From positions 41,305,835-41,369,834 of the forward strand of contig CP136066.1 of assembly GCA_032622095.1 (NCBI GenBank): a DNA stretch of 64,000 bases. Direction: 5' to 3'. Each line of letters opens with the position of its first letter. Within the stretch, counting starts at the first letter, position 1. The notes beneath the pieces were generated by a model, which was not told the origin of the DNA, ran no database searches, and saw only the letters and a list, made by a program, of their open reading frames with translations. The position numbers and the translations under genes are program-made. Source of the DNA: Siphonodentalium dalli. Taxonomy: Eukaryota; Mollusca; Scaphopoda; Gadilida; Siphonodentaliidae. Shown in pieces: positions 46,107-61,100 of this stretch.

Positions 46107-46247
46107 AAAGGGAGGTATAATGGATATAATGGTGCAGAAGTTAGAGAAGTACGCCAGTAACCTTGAAGATATCGTGGCACAGAGGACAATGGAACTTACA
46201 GATGAGAAGAGAAAGACTGATAATCTGCTCAATCGAATGCTACCACC
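46107..46247 (+). CDS. Receptor guanylate cyclase, signalling-helix (dimerisation) exon
   Basis: The exon is 141 bases, phase 2 in and phase 2 out. One A completes Gln, then KGGIMDIMVQKLEKYASNLE, DIVAQRTMELTDEKRKTDNL and LNRMLPP. This is the helix linking kinase-homology and cyclase domains. The pattern [ML]-E-x-YA-x-NLE-x-[IL]-V-x-x-RT-x-x-L-x-x-E-K-[KR]-[KR]-T-[DE]-x-LL-x-x-MLP is diagnostic of membrane guanylate cyclases and mediates dimer signalling. The donor is CCACC|GTAAGTAT at 46248; the next exon supplies G to complete Pro. Without splicing here TAA follows in frame. Both borders of this exon have been multiplied in the flanking introns. Confidence 0.96.
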
Positions 46248-46442
46248 GTAAGTATAATATTCAATAATGAAGCCGATATCCCAGTGCTTGTGAGAGAGAG
46301 ATTCTGACTACTAGATTTCCTATGTATGCTATATTAACGTATAAATAAGTGACAATACAAGGTAACTTGAACACCTTCCGTTGTGTGTGAGTACTGTTCA
46401 ATTGTCAGTTTGAGTATCATATACTGAGTACAAAGTGCGGCT
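46248..46442 (+). other. Founder donor region of the 47-bp array
   Basis: The first bases after the exon, GTAAGTATAATATTCAATAA plus TGAAGCCGATATCCCA, are the start of a complete array unit. They are followed by about 170 bp of unique sequence before the array itself begins near 46443. This makes the exon-intron border the likely source of the array. Confidence 0.75.
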
Positions 46443-46620
46443 AGTATATCATTGTATAATATTCAATAATGCAGCCGACATCCCAACACTAGCACCGTAA
46501 GTATAATACTCAATAATGCAGCTGACATCCCAATGCTAGCACCGTAAGTATAATATTCAAAAATGAGTCTGACTTTGTAGGGCTAGCACCGTAAGTATAA
46601 TATTCAATAATGCAGCCGAC

Positions 46621-49600
46621 ATTCCAATGATAGCACCGTAAGTATATTATTCAATAATGAATCCGACATCCCAATGCTACCACTGTAAGCATAATATTCA
46701 ATAATGAAGCCAACATCCTAATGCTAGCGCTGTAAGTATAATATTCAATAATGAAGCTGACATCACAATACTAGGGCCATAAGTATATTATTCAATAATG
46801 ATGCCAACATCCCAATGCTAGCGACGTCAGTATAATATTCAATAATGAAGCCGACATCACAGTACTAGGGCCATAAGTATATTATTCAATAATTAAGCCA
46901 ACAAATCAATGCTAGCGCCGTAAGTATCATATTCAATAATAAAGCCGACATCACAATACTAGCGCCATAAGTATAATATTCAATAATGAAGCCGATATCG
47001 CAATACTAGCGCCATTAGTATAATATTCAATAATGAAGCCGACATCACAATACTAGCACCATAAGTATATTATTCAATAATGCAGCCAACATCCCAATGC
47101 TAGCGCCATAAGTAAAATATTCAATAATGAAGCCGATATCCCAACGCTAGCACTGTAAGTATAATATTCAATAATGAAGCCGATATCCCAACGCTAGCAC
47201 CGTAAGTATAATATTCAATAATGCAGCCGTCATCCCAACACTAGCACCGTAAGTTTAATATTCAATAATGAAGCCGATATCCCAACGCTAGCACCGTAAG
47301 TATAATATTCAATAATGAAGCCGATATCCCAACCCTGGCACCGTAAGTATAATACTCAATAATGCAGCCGACATCCCAACACTAGCACCGTAAGTATAAT
47401 ATTCAATAATGAAGCCGATATCCCAACGCTAGCACCGTAAGTATAATATTCAATAATGAAGCCGATATCCCAACACTGGCACCGTAAGTATAATACTCAA
47501 TAATGCAGCCGACATCCCAACACTAGCACCGTAAGTATAATATTGAATAATGAAGCCGATATCCCGACACTAGCACCGTAAGTATAATATTAAATAATGC
47601 AGCCAACATCCCAACACTGGCACCGTGAGTATAATATTCAATAATGCAGCCGACATCCCAACACTGGCACCGTAAGTATGATATTAAATAATGCAGCCGA
47701 CATCCCAACACTAGCACCGTAAGTATAATATTAAATAATGCAACCGACATCCCAACACTGGCACCGTAAGAATAATATTCAATAATGCAGCCGACATCCC
47801 AACACTGGCACCGTATGTATAATATTCAATAATGCAGCGGACATCCCAACACTGGCACCGTAAGTATAATATTCAATAATGCAGCCGACATCCCAACACT
47901 GGCACCGTAAGTATAATATTAAATAATGCAGCCGACATCCCAACACTGGCACCGTAAGTATAATATTCAATAATGCAGCTGACATCCCAACACTGGCACC
48001 GTAAGTATAATATTCAATAATGCAGCCGACATCCCAACACTAGCACCGTAAGTATAATATTAAATAATGCAGCCGACATTCCAACACTGGCACCGTAAGT
48101 ATAATATTCAATAATACAGCCGACATCCCAACACTGGCACCGTAAGTATAATATTCAATAATGCAGCCGTCATCCGAACACTGGCACCCTAAGTATAATA
48201 TTCAATAATGAAGCGACATCCCAACACTGGCACCGTTGGTATAATATTCAATAATGCAGCGACATCCCAACACTACCACCCTAAGTATAATATTCAATAA
48301 TGCAGCCAACTTCCGAATTCTAGCACGGTAAGTATACTATTCAATAATGAAACCGATATCCCAACACTATCGCCATAAGTATAATATTCAATAATACAGC
48401 CGACATCCCAACACTGGCACCGTAAGTATAATATTCAATAATGCAGCCGACATCCGAACACTGGCACCCTAAGTATAATATTCAATAATGAAGCGACATC
48501 CCAACACTGGCACCGTTGGTATAATATTCAATAATGCACCGACATCCCAACACTACCACCCTAAGTATAATATTCAATAATGCAGCCAACTTCCGAATTC
48601 TAGCACGGTAAGTATACTATTCAATAATGAAACCGATATCCCAACACTATCGCCGTAAGTATAATATTCAATAATGCAGCTGACATTCCAATGATAGCAC
48701 CGTAAGTATATTATTCAATAATGAATCCGACATCCCAATGCTACCACTGTAAGCATAATATTCAATAATGAAGCCAACATCCCAATGCTAGCGCTGTAAG
48801 CATAATATTCAATAATGAAGCCAACATCCTAATGCTAGCGCTGTAAGTATAATATTCAATAATGAAGCTGACATCACAATACTAGGGCCATAAGTATATT
48901 ATTCAATAATGATGCCAACATCCCAATGCTAGCGACGTCAGTATAATATTCAATAATGAAGCCGACATCACAGTACTAGGGCCATAAGTATATTATTCAA
49001 TAATTAAGCCAACAAATCAATGCTAGCGCCGTAAGTATCATATTCAATAATAAAGCCGACATCACAATACTAGCGCCATAAGTATAATATTCAATAATGA
49101 AGCCGATATCGCAATACTAGCGCCATTAGTATAATATTCAATAATGAAGCCGACATCACAATACTAGCACCATAAGTATATTATTCAATAATGCAGCCAA
49201 CATCCCAATGCTAGCGCCATAAGTAAAATATTCAATAATGAAGCCGATATCCCAACGCTAGCACTGTAAGTATAATATTCAATAATGAAGCCGATATCCC
49301 AACGCTAGCACCGTAAGTATAATATTCAATAATGCAGCCGTCATCCCAACACTAGCACCGTAAGTTTAATATTCAATAATGAAGCCGATATCCCAACGCT
49401 AGCACCGTAAGTATAATATTCAATAATGAAGCCGATATCCCAACCCTGGCACCGTAAGTATAATACTCAATAATGCAGCCGACATCCCAACACTAGCACC
49501 GTAAGTATAATATTCAATAATGAAGCCGATATCCCAACGCTAGCACCGTAAGTATAATATTCAATAATGAAGCCGATATCCCAACACTGGCACCGTAAGT

Positions 49601-50790
49601 ATAATACTCAATAATGCAGCCGACATCCCAACACTAGCACCGTAAGTATAATATTGAATAATGAAGCCGATATCCCGACACTAGCACCGTAAGTATAATA
49701 TTAAATAATGCAGCCAACATCCCAACACTGGCACCGTGAGTATAATATTCAATAATGCAGCCGACATCCCAACACTGGCACCGTAAGTATGATATTAAAT
49801 AATGCAGCCGACATCCCAACACTAGCACCGTAAGTATAATATTAAATAATGCAACCGACATCCCAACACTGGCACCGTAAGAATAATATTCAATAATGCA
49901 GCCGACATCCCAACACTGGCACCGTATGTATAATATTCAATAATGCAGCGGACATCCCAACACTGGCACCGTAAGTATAATATTCAATAATGCAGCCGAC
50001 ATCCCAACACTGGCACCGTAAGTATAATATTAAATAATGCAGCCGACATCCCAACACTGGCACCGTAAGTATAATATTCAATAATGCAGCTGACATCCCA
50101 ACACTGGCACCGTAAGTATAATATTCAATAATGCAGCCGACATCCCAACACTAGCACCGTAAGTATAATATTAAATAAAGCAGCCGACATTCCAACACTG
50201 GCACCGTAAGTATAATATTCAATAATACAGCCGACATCCCAACACTGGCACCGTAAGTATAATATTCAATAATGCAGCCGACATCCGAACACTGGCACCC
50301 TAAGTATAATATTCAATAATGAAGCGACATCCCAACACTGGCACCGTTGGTATAATATTCAATAATGCAGCGACATCCCAACACTACCACCCTAAGTATA
50401 ATATTCAATAATGCAGCCAACTTCCGAATTCTAGCACGGTAAGTATACTATTCAATAATGAAACCGATATCCCAACACTATCGCCATAAGTATAATATTC
50501 AATAATACAGCCGACATCCCAACACTGGCACCGTAAGTATAATATTCAATAATGCAGCCGACATCCGAACACTGGCACCCTAAGTATAATATTCAATAAT
50601 GAAGCGACATCCCAACACTGGCACCGTTGGTATAATATTCAATAATGCACCGACATCCCAACACTACCACCCTAAGTATAATATTCAATAATGCAGCCAA
50701 CTTCCGAATTCTAGCACGGTAAGTATACTATTCAATAATGAAACCGATATCCCAACACTATCGCCGTAAGTATAATATTCAATAATGCAG
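46621..50790. repeat. Segmental duplication inside the array, offset about 2.06-2.11 kb
   Basis: The unit order and private variants of 46621-48680 recur from about 48685 on. The offset is about 2064 bp at the left and 2111 bp further right; the 47-bp difference equals one extra unit near 48780-48827. For example the variant runs at 47523-47985 and 49634-50096 correspond. Confidence 0.85.
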
Positions 50791-50975
50791 CTGACATTCC
50801 AATGATAGCACCGTAAGTATATTATTCAATAATGAATCCGACATCCCAATGCTACCACTGTAAGCATAATATTCAATAATGAAGCCAACATCCCAATGCT
50901 AGCGCTGTAAGTATAATATTCAATAATGAAGCTGACATCACAATACTAGGGCCATAAGTATATTATTCAATAATG

Positions 50976-51515
50976 ATAATAATAATAATAATAATAATAT
51001 TTATATAGCGCCTATCCCCCGCAAGGGGCCCTAAGCGCTTTACACATTATATAAATACACAAGAAATGAACATGGAAAATAATCAATAGATATGTGGAAT
51101 TATATATAATCAGATTTTGTTAGTTTTCTTTGTGTCGGGGTAGCGTCGTCGGAATATGTGAGTTTTTAAAGCAGATCGAAAATCGGTTAGCAAGCAAGAT
51201 TGTCGCATTTCATTTGGTAGAGAGTTCCAAATGTCGGGACAGGCTACAGAGAAAGCTCTGTCGCCGACGGTCAAAAGATTTGCACCTTGAGGGCAGAGAA
51301 GGGACGATTCACCAGAACGAAGTGTTCGCCGGGGAGTGTATGGATATATCAGACTGTTAATATATTCGGGATTCAGAGACAAACATCCGACGGAAACCAA
51401 ATGTTGCTATTTTGAATTGTATCTGATCTTTGATAGGTAGCCAGTGAAGGTCGGCGTGCATGGTTGTTACGCTACAGCCTTTCCTTCTTCGGAGTACAAT
51501 TCTGGCGGCGGTGTC
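50976..51515 (-). pseudogene. LINE reverse-transcriptase 3' end, 5'-truncated (copy 1)
   Basis: On the minus strand the remnant encodes the C-terminal tail of a CR1/L2-type non-LTR retrotransposon polyprotein. It includes LHWLPIKDQIQFKI, PEYINSLIYPYTPRRTLRS, GDRAFSVACPDIWNSLPNEM and a final LKTHIFRRRYP. Such tails follow the reverse-transcriptase domain. The 3' end reads AAAGCGCTTAGGGCCCC... and runs into an (ATT)n tail on the minus strand (ATAATAATA on the +). The array resumes on both sides (AATGAT before, CCAACATCCC after). No complete ORF. Relative to copy 2 it has a 5-base deletion (GGGATTC for GGGAAGGGATTC) and a GCAAGCAAG difference. Confidence 0.85.
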
Positions 51516-53432
51516 CAACATCCCAATGCTAGCGCCGTCAGTATAATATTCAATAATGAAGCCGACATCACAATACTAGGGCCATAAGTATATTATTCAA
51601 TAATTAAGCCAACATCCCAATGTTAGCGCTGTAAGTATCATATTCAATAATGAAGCCGACATCACAATACTAGCGCCATAAGTACAATATTCAATAATGA
51701 AGCCGATATCACAATACTAGCGCCATTAGTATAATATTCAATAATGAAGCCGACATCACAATACTAGCACCATAAGTATATTATTCAATAATGCAGCCAA
51801 CATCCCAATGCTAGCGCCATAAGTAAAATATTCAATAATGAAGCCAACATCACAATACTAGCGCCATTAGTATAATATTCAATAATGAAGCCGATATCCC
51901 AACGCTAGCACTGTAAGTATAATATTCAATAATGAAGCCGATATCCCAACGCTAGCACCGTAAGTATAATATTCAATAATGCAGCCGACATCCCAACACT
52001 AGCACCGTAAGTTTAATATTCAATAATGAAGCCGATATTCCAACGCTAGCACCGTAAGTATAATATTCAATTTGAAGCCGATATCCCAACGCTAGCACCG
52101 TAAGTATAATATTCAATATTGAAGCCGATATCCCAACACTGGCACCGTAAGTATACTACTCAATAATACAGCCGACATCCCAACACTAGCACCGTAAGTA
52201 TAATATTGATTAATGAAGCCGATATCCCGACACTAGCACCGTAAGTATAATATTAAATAATGCAGCCAACATCCCAACACTGGCACCGTGAGTATAATAT
52301 TCAATAATGCAGCCGATATCCCGACACTAGCACTGTAAGTATAATATTCAATAATGAAGCCGACATCACAATACTAGCACCATAAGTATATATTCAATAA
52401 TGCAGCCAACATCACAATACTAGCGCCATTAGTATAATATTCAATAATGAAGCCGATATCCCAACGCTAGCACTGTAAGTATAATATTCAATAATGAAGC
52501 CGATATCCCAACACTGGCACCGTAAGTATAATATTCAATAATGCAGCTGACATCCCAACACTGGCACCGTAAGTATAATATTCAATAATGCAGCCGACAT
52601 CCCAACACTAGCACCGTAAGTATAATATTAAATAATGCAGCCGACATTCCAACACTGGCACCGTAAGTATAATATTCAATAATACAGCCGACATCCCAAC
52701 ACTGGCACCGTAAGTATAATATTCAATAATGCAGCCGACATCCGAACACTGGCACCCTAAGTATAATATTCAATAATGTAGCGACATCCCAACACTGGCA
52801 CCGTTGGTATAATATTCAATAATGCAGCGACATCCCAACACTACCACCCTAAGTATAATATTCAATAATGCAGCCAACTTCCGAATTCTAGCACGGTAAG
52901 TATACTATTCACTAATGAAACCGATATCCCAACACTATCGCCATAAGTATAATATTCAATAATACAGCCGACATCCCAACACTGGCACCGTAAGTATAAT
53001 ATTCAATAATGCAGCCGACATCCGAACACTGGCACCCTAAGTATAATATTCAATAATGAAGCGACATCCCAACACTGGCACCGTTGGTATAATATTCAAT
53101 AATGCACCGACATCCCAACACTACCACCCTAAGTATAATATTCAATAATGCAGCCAACTTCCGAATTCTAGCACGGTAAGTATACTATTCAATAATGAAA
53201 CCGATATCCCAACACTATCGCCGTAAGTATAATATTCAATAATGCAGCTGACATTCCAATGATAGCACCGTAAGTATATTATTCAATAATGAATCCGACA
53301 TCCCAATGCTACCACTGTAAGCATAATATTCAATAATGAAGCCAACATCCCAATGCTAGCGCTGTAAGTATAATATTCAATAATGAAGCTGACATCACAA
53401 TACTAGGGCCATAAGTATATTATTCAATAATG

Positions 53433-53976
53433 ATAATAATAATAATAATAATAATATTTATATAGCGCCTATCCCCCGCAAGGGGCCCTAAGCGCTTTAC
53501 ACATTATATAAATACACAAGAAATGAACATGGAAAATAATCAATAGATATGTGGAATTATATATAATCAGATTTTGTTAGTTTTCTTTGTGTCGGGGTAG
53601 CGTTGTCGGAATATGTGAGTTTTTAAAGCAGATCGAAAATCGGTTAGCAACAAGATTGTCGCATTTCATTTGGTAGAGAGTTCCAAATGTCGGGACAGGC
53701 TACAGAGAAAGCTCTGTCGCCGACGGTCAAAAGATTTGCACCTTGAGGGCAGAGAAGGGACGATTCACCAGAACGAAGTGTTCGCCGGGGAGTGTATGGA
53801 TATATCAGACTGTTAATATATTCGGGAAGGGATTCAGAGACAAACATCCGACGGAAACCAAATGTTGCTATTTTGAATTGTATCTGATCTTTGATAGGTA
53901 GCCAGTGAAGGTCGGCGTGCATGGTTCTTACGCTACAGCCTTTCCTTCTTCGGAGTACAATTCTGGCGGCGGTGTC
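53433..53976 (-). pseudogene. LINE reverse-transcriptase 3' end (copy 2, by segmental duplication)
   Basis: Almost identical to 50976-51515, with the same junctions to the 47-bp array on both sides, offset about 2457 bp. It was therefore copied together with flanking array units and did not insert independently. The minus-strand frame is longer (53982-53644) because the 5-base indel keeps it open: LDTAARIVLRRRKGCS, then LHWLPIKDQIQFKI, and on to NEMRQSC. Its first Met comes from the flanking minisatellite. Not a functional gene. Confidence 0.87.
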
Positions 53977-55179
53977 CAACATCCCAATGCTAGCGCCGTC
54001 AGTATAATATTCAATAATGAAGCCGACATCACAATACTAGGGCCATAAGTATATTATTCAATAATTAAGCCAACATCCCAATGTTAGCGCCGTAAGTATC
54101 ATATTCAATAATGAAGCCGACATCACAATACTAGCGCCATAAGTACAATATTCAATAATGAAGCCGATATCACAATAATAGCGCCATTAGTATAATATTC
54201 AATAATGAAGCCGACATCACAATACTAGCACCATAAGTATATTATTCAATAATGCAGCCAACATCCCAATGGTAGCGCCATAAGTAAAATATTCAATAAT
54301 GAAGCCAACATCACAATACTAGCGCCATTATTATAATATTCAATAATGAAGCCGATATCCCAACGCTAGCACTGTAAGTATAATATTCAATAATGAAGCC
54401 GATATCCCAACGTTAGCACCGTAAGTATAATATTCAATAATGCAGCCGACATCCCTACACTAGCACCGTAAGTTTAATATTCAATAATGAAGCCGATATC
54501 CCAACGCTAGCACCGTAAGTATAATATTCAATATTGAAGCCGATATCCCAACACTGGCACCGTAAGTATACTACTCAATAATGCAGCCGACATCCCAACA
54601 CTAGCACCGTAAGTATAATATTGATTAATGAAGCCGATATCCCGACACTAGCACCGTAAGTATAATATTAAATAATGCAGCCAACATCCCAACACTGGCA
54701 CCGTGAGTATAATATTCAATAATGCAGCCGATATCCCGACACTAGCACTGTAAGTATAATATTCAATAATGAAGCCGACATCACAATACTAGCACCATAA
54801 GTATATATTCAATAATGCAGCCAACATCACAATACTAGCGCCATTAGTATAATATTCAATAATGAAGCCGATATCCCAACGCTAGCACTGTAAGTATAAT
54901 ATTCAATAATGAAGCCGATATCCCAACGCTAGCACCGTAAATATAATATTCAATAATGCAGCCGACATCCCAACACTAGCACCGAAAGTTTAATATTCAA
55001 TAATGAAGCCGATATCCCAACGCTAGCACCGTAAGTATAATATTCAATAATGAAGCCGATATCCCAACGCTAGCACCGTAAGTATAATATTCAATATTGA
55101 AGCCGATATCCCAACACTGGCACCGTAAGTATATTACTCAATAATGCAGCCGACATCCCAACACTAGCACCGTAAGTAT

Positions 55180-58100
55180 AATATTGATTAATGAAGCCGA
55201 TATCCCGACACTAGCACCGTAAGTATAATATTAAATAATGCAGCCAACATCCCAACACTGGCACCGTGAGTATAATATTCAATAATGCAGCCGACATCCC
55301 AACACTGGCACCGTAAGTATGATATTAAATAATGCAACCGACATCCCAACACTGGCACCGTAAGAATAATATTCAATAATGCAGCCGACATCCCAACACT
55401 GGCAACGTAAGTATAATATTCAATAATGCAGCGGACATCCCAACACTAGGACCATAAGTATAATATTAAATAATGCAGCCGACATCCCAACACTGGCACC
55501 GTAAGTATAATATTCAATAATGGAGCCGACATCCCAACACTGGCACCGTAAGTATAATATTAAATAATGCAGCCGACATCCCAACACTGGCACCGTAAGT
55601 ATAATATTCAATAATGCAGCTGACATCCCAACACTGGCACCGTAAGTATAATATTCAATAATGCAGCCGACATCCCAACACTAGCACCGTAAGTATAATA
55701 TTAAATAATGCAGCCGACATTCCAACACTGGCACCATAAGTATAATATTCAATAATACAGCCGACATCCCAATACTGGCACTGTAAGTATAATATTCAAT
55801 AATGCAGCCGACATCCGAACACTGGCACCCTAAGTATAATATTCAATAATGAAGCGACATCCCAACACTGGCACCGTTGGTATAATAGTCAATAATGCAC
55901 CGACATCCCAACACTACCACCCTAAGTATAATATTCAATAATGCAGCCAACTTCCGAATTCTAGCACGGTAAGTATACTATTCAATAATGAAACCGATAT
56001 CCCAACACTATCGCCGTAAGTATAATATTCAATAATGATGCCAACATCCCAATGCTAGCGCCGTAAGTATAATATTCAATAATGAAGCCGACATCACAAT
56101 ACTAGGGCCATAAGTATATTATTCAATAATGAAGCCAACATCCCATTGCTCGCGCCGTAAGTATAATATTCAGTAATGAAGCCGACATCACAATACTAGT
56201 GCCATTAGTATAATATTCAATAATGAAGCCGACATCACAATACTAGCACCATAAGTATATATTCAATAATGCAGCCAACATCCCAATGCTAGCGCCATAG
56301 GTATAATATTCAATAATGAAGCTGACATCACAATACTAGCGCCATAATTATAATATTCAATAATGAAGCCGATATCACAATACTAGTGCCATTAGTATAA
56401 TATTCAATAATGAAGCCGACATCACAATACTAGCACCATAAGTATATATTCAATAATGCAGCCAACATCCCAATGCTAGCGCCATAGGTATAATATTCAA
56501 TAATGAAGCTGACATCACAATACTAGCGCCATAAGTATAATATTCAATAATGAAGCCGATATCCCAACGCTAGCACTGTAAGTATAATATTCAATAATGA
56601 AGCAGATAGCCCAATGCTAGCACCGTAAGTATAATATTCAATAATGCCAACGACATCCCAACACAGGCACCGTAAGTATAATATTCAATAATGTAGCTGA
56701 CACCCCAACACTGGCACCATAAGTATAATATTCAATAATGCAGCCGACATCCCAACACTAGCACTGTAAGTATAATATTAAATAATGCAGCCGACAATCC
56801 AACACTGGCACCATAAGTAAAATATTCAATAATACAGCCGACATCCCAACACTGGCACCGTAAGTATAATATTCAATAATGCAGCCGACAACCCAACACT
56901 GGCACCGTAAGTATAATATTCAATAATGCAGTCGACATCCGAACACTGGCACCCTAAGTATAATATTCAATAATGAAGCTGATATCCCAACACTGGCACA
57001 GTTGGTATAATATTCAATAATGCACCGACATCCCAACACTACCACCCTAAGTATAATATTCAATAATGAAACCGATATCCCAACACTATCGCTGTAAGTA
57101 TAATATTCAATAATGATGCCAACATCCCAGTGCTAGCGCCGTAAGTATAATATTCAATAATGAAGCCGACATCACAATACTAGGGCCATAAGTATATTAT
57201 TCAATAATGAAGCCAACATCCCATTGCTAGCGCCGTAAGTATAATATTCAGTAATGAAGCCGACATCACAATACTAGTGCCATAAGTATAATATTCAATA
57301 ATGAAGCCGATATCACAATACTAGTGCCATTAGTATAATATTCAATAATGAAGCCGACATCACAATACTAGCACCATAAGTATATATTCAATAATGCAGC
57401 CGATATCCCAACGCTAGCACTGTAAGTATAATATTCAATAATGAAGCAGATATCCCAATGCTAGCACCGTAAGTATAATATTCAATAATGCCGACGACAT
57501 CCCAACATTAGCACCGTAAGTTTAATATTCAATAATGAAGCTGATATCCCAATGCTAGCACCGTAAGTATAATATTCAATAATGAAGCCGATATCCCAAA
57601 ACTGGCACCATAAGTATAATACTCAATAATGAAGCCGACATCCCAACACTAGCACCGTAAGTATATATTGAATAATGAAGCCGATATCCCAACGCTAGCA
57701 CCGTAAGTATAATATTCAATAATGAAGCCGATATCCCAACACTGGCACCGTAAGTATAATACTCAATAATGCAGCCGACATCCCAACACTAGCACCGTAA
57801 GTATAATATTAAATAATGCAGCCAACATCCCAACACTGGCCCCGTAAGTATAATATTAAATAATTCAGCCGACATCCGAACACTGGCACCGTAAGTATAA
57901 TATTCAATAATGCAGCCGACATCCCAACACTGGCACCGTAAGTATAATATTCAAAAATGCAGCCGACATCCCAACACTAGCACCGTAAGTATAATAATAA
58001 ATAATGCAGCCGACATCCCAACACTGGCACCGTAAGTATAATATTCAATAATGCAGCCGACATTCCAACACTGGCACCGTAAGTATAATATTCAATAATA

Positions 58101-61100
58101 CAGCCGACATCCCAACACTGGCACCGTAAGTATAATATTCAATAATGCAGCCGACATCCCAACACTGGCACCGTAAGTATAATATTCAATAATGCTGCCG
58201 ACATCCGAACACTGGCACCGTAAGTGTAATATTCAATAATGGAGCCGACGTCCCAACACTGGCACCGTAAGTATAATATTCAATAATGTACCGACATCCC
58301 AACACTACCACCCTAAGTATAATATTCAATAATGAAGCCGATATCCCAACGCTAGCACCGTAAGTATAATATTCAATATTGAAGCCGATATCCCAACACT
58401 GGCACCGTAAGTATATTACTCAATAATGCAGCCGACATCCCAACACTAGCACCGTAAGTATAATATTGATTAATGAAGCCGATATCCCGACACTAGCACC
58501 GTAAGTATAATATTAAATAATGCAGCCAACATCCCAACACTGGCACCGTGAGTATAATATTCAATAATGCAGCCGACATCCCAACACTGGCACCGTAAGT
58601 ATGATATTAAATAATGCAACCGACATCCCAACACTGGCACCGTAAGAATAATATTCAATAATGCAGCCGACATCCCAACACTGGCAACGTAAGTATAATA
58701 TTCAATAATGCAGCGGACATCCCAACACTAGGACCATAAGTATAATATTAAATAATGCAGCCGACATCCCAACACTGGCACCGTAAGTATAATATTCAAT
58801 AATGGAGCCGACATCCCAACACTGGCACCGTAAGTATAATATTAAATAATGCAGCCGACATCCCAACACTGGTACCGTAAGTATAATATTCAATAATGCA
58901 GCTGACATCCCAACACTGGCACCGTAAGTATAATATTCAATAATGCAGCCGACATCCCAACACTAGCACCGTAAGTATAATATTAAATAATGCAGCCGAC
59001 ATTCCAACACTGGCACCATAAGTATAATATTCAATAATACAGCCGACATCCCAATACTGGCACTGTAAGTATAATATTCAATAATGCAGCCGACATCCGA
59101 ACACTGGCACCCTAAGTATAATATTCAATAATGAAGCGACATCCCAACACTGGCACCGTTGGTATAATAGTCAATAATGCACCGACATCCCAACACTACC
59201 ACCCTAAGTATAATATTCAATAATGCAGCCAACTTCCGAATTCTAGCACGGTAAGTATACTATTCAATAATGAAACCGATATCCCAACACTATCGCCGTA
59301 AGTATAATATTCAATAATGATGCCAACATCCCAATGCTAGCGCCGTAAGTATAATATTCAATAATGAAGCCGACATCACAATACTAGGGCCATAAGTATA
59401 TTATTCAATAATGAAGCCAACATCCCATTGCTAGCGCCGTAAGTATAATATTCAGTAATGAAGCCGACATCACAATACTAGTGCCATTAGTATAATATTC
59501 AATAATGAAGCCGACATCACAATACTAGCACCATAAGTATATATTCAATAATGCAGCCAACATCCCAATGCTAGCGCCATAGGTATAATATTCAATAATG
59601 AAGCTGACATCACAATACTAGCGCCATAATTATAATATTCAATAATGAAGCCGATATCACAATACTAGTGCCATTAGTATAATATTCAATAATGAAGCCG
59701 ACATCACAATACTAGCACCATAAGTATATATTCAATAATGCAGCCAACATCCCAATGCTAGCGCCATAGGTATAATATTCAATAATGAAGCTGACATCAC
59801 AATACTAGCGCCATAAGTATAATATTCAATAATGAAGCCGATATCCCAACGCTAGCACTGTAAGTATAATATTCAATAATGAAGCAGATAGCCCAATGCT
59901 AGCACCGTAAGTATAATATTCAATAATGCCAACGACATCCCAACACAGGCACCGTAAGTATAATATTCAATAATGTAGCTGACACCCCAACACTGGCACC
60001 ATAAGTATAATATTCAATAATGCAGCCGACATCCCAACACTAGCACTGTAAGTATAATATTAAATAATGCAGCCGACAATCCAACACTGGCACCATAAGT
60101 AAAATATTCAATAATACAGCCGACATCCCAACACTGGCACCGTAAGTATAATATTCAATAATGCAGCCGACAACCCAACACTGGCACCGTAAGTATAATA
60201 TTCAATAATGCAGTCGACATCCGAACACTGGCACCCTAAGTATAATATTCAATAATGAAGCTGATATCCCAACACTGGCACAGTTGGTATAATATTCAAT
60301 AATGCACCGACATCCCAACACTACCACCCTAAGTATAATATTCAATAATGAAACCGATATCCCAACACTATCGCTGTAAGTATAATATTCAATAATGATG
60401 CCAACATCCCAGTGCTAGCGCCGTAAGTATAATATTCAATAATGAAGCCGACATCACAATACTAGGGCCATAAGTATATTATTCAATAATGAAGCCAACA
60501 TCCCATTGCTAGCGCCGTAAGTATAATATTCAGTAATGAAGCCGACATCACAATACTAGTGCCATAAGTATAATATTCAATAATGAAGCCGATATCACAA
60601 TACTAGTGCCATTAGTATAATATTCAATAATGAAGCCGACATCACAATACTAGCACCATAAGTATATATTCAATAATGCAGCCGATATCCCAACGCTAGC
60701 ACTGTAAGTATAATATTCAATAATGAAGCAGATATCCCAATGCTAGCACCGTAAGTATAATATTCAATAATGCCGACGACATCCCAACATTAGCACCGTA
60801 AGTTTAATATTCAATAATGAAGCTGATATCCCAATGCTAGCACCGTAAGTATAATATTCAATAATGAAGCCGATATCCCAAAACTGGCACCATAAGTATA
60901 ATACTCAATAATGAAGCCGACATCCCAACACTAGCACCGTAAGTATATATTGAATAATGAAGCCGATATCCCAACGCTAGCACCGTAAGTATAATATTCA
61001 ATAATGAAGCCGATATCCCAACACTGGCACCGTAAGTATAATACTCAATAATGCAGCCGACATCCCAACACTAGCACCGTAAGTATAATATTAAATAATG

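Noticed and set aside
51110-53982. Active LINE
   Set aside because: Only the C-terminal tail of the polyprotein and the 3' end remain, and copy 1 carries an indel. There is no endonuclease or reverse-transcriptase core.
47523-58908. Leu/Cys-rich minus-strand open frames as membrane proteins
   Set aside because: All are translations of the 47-bp array and share its exact block duplications.
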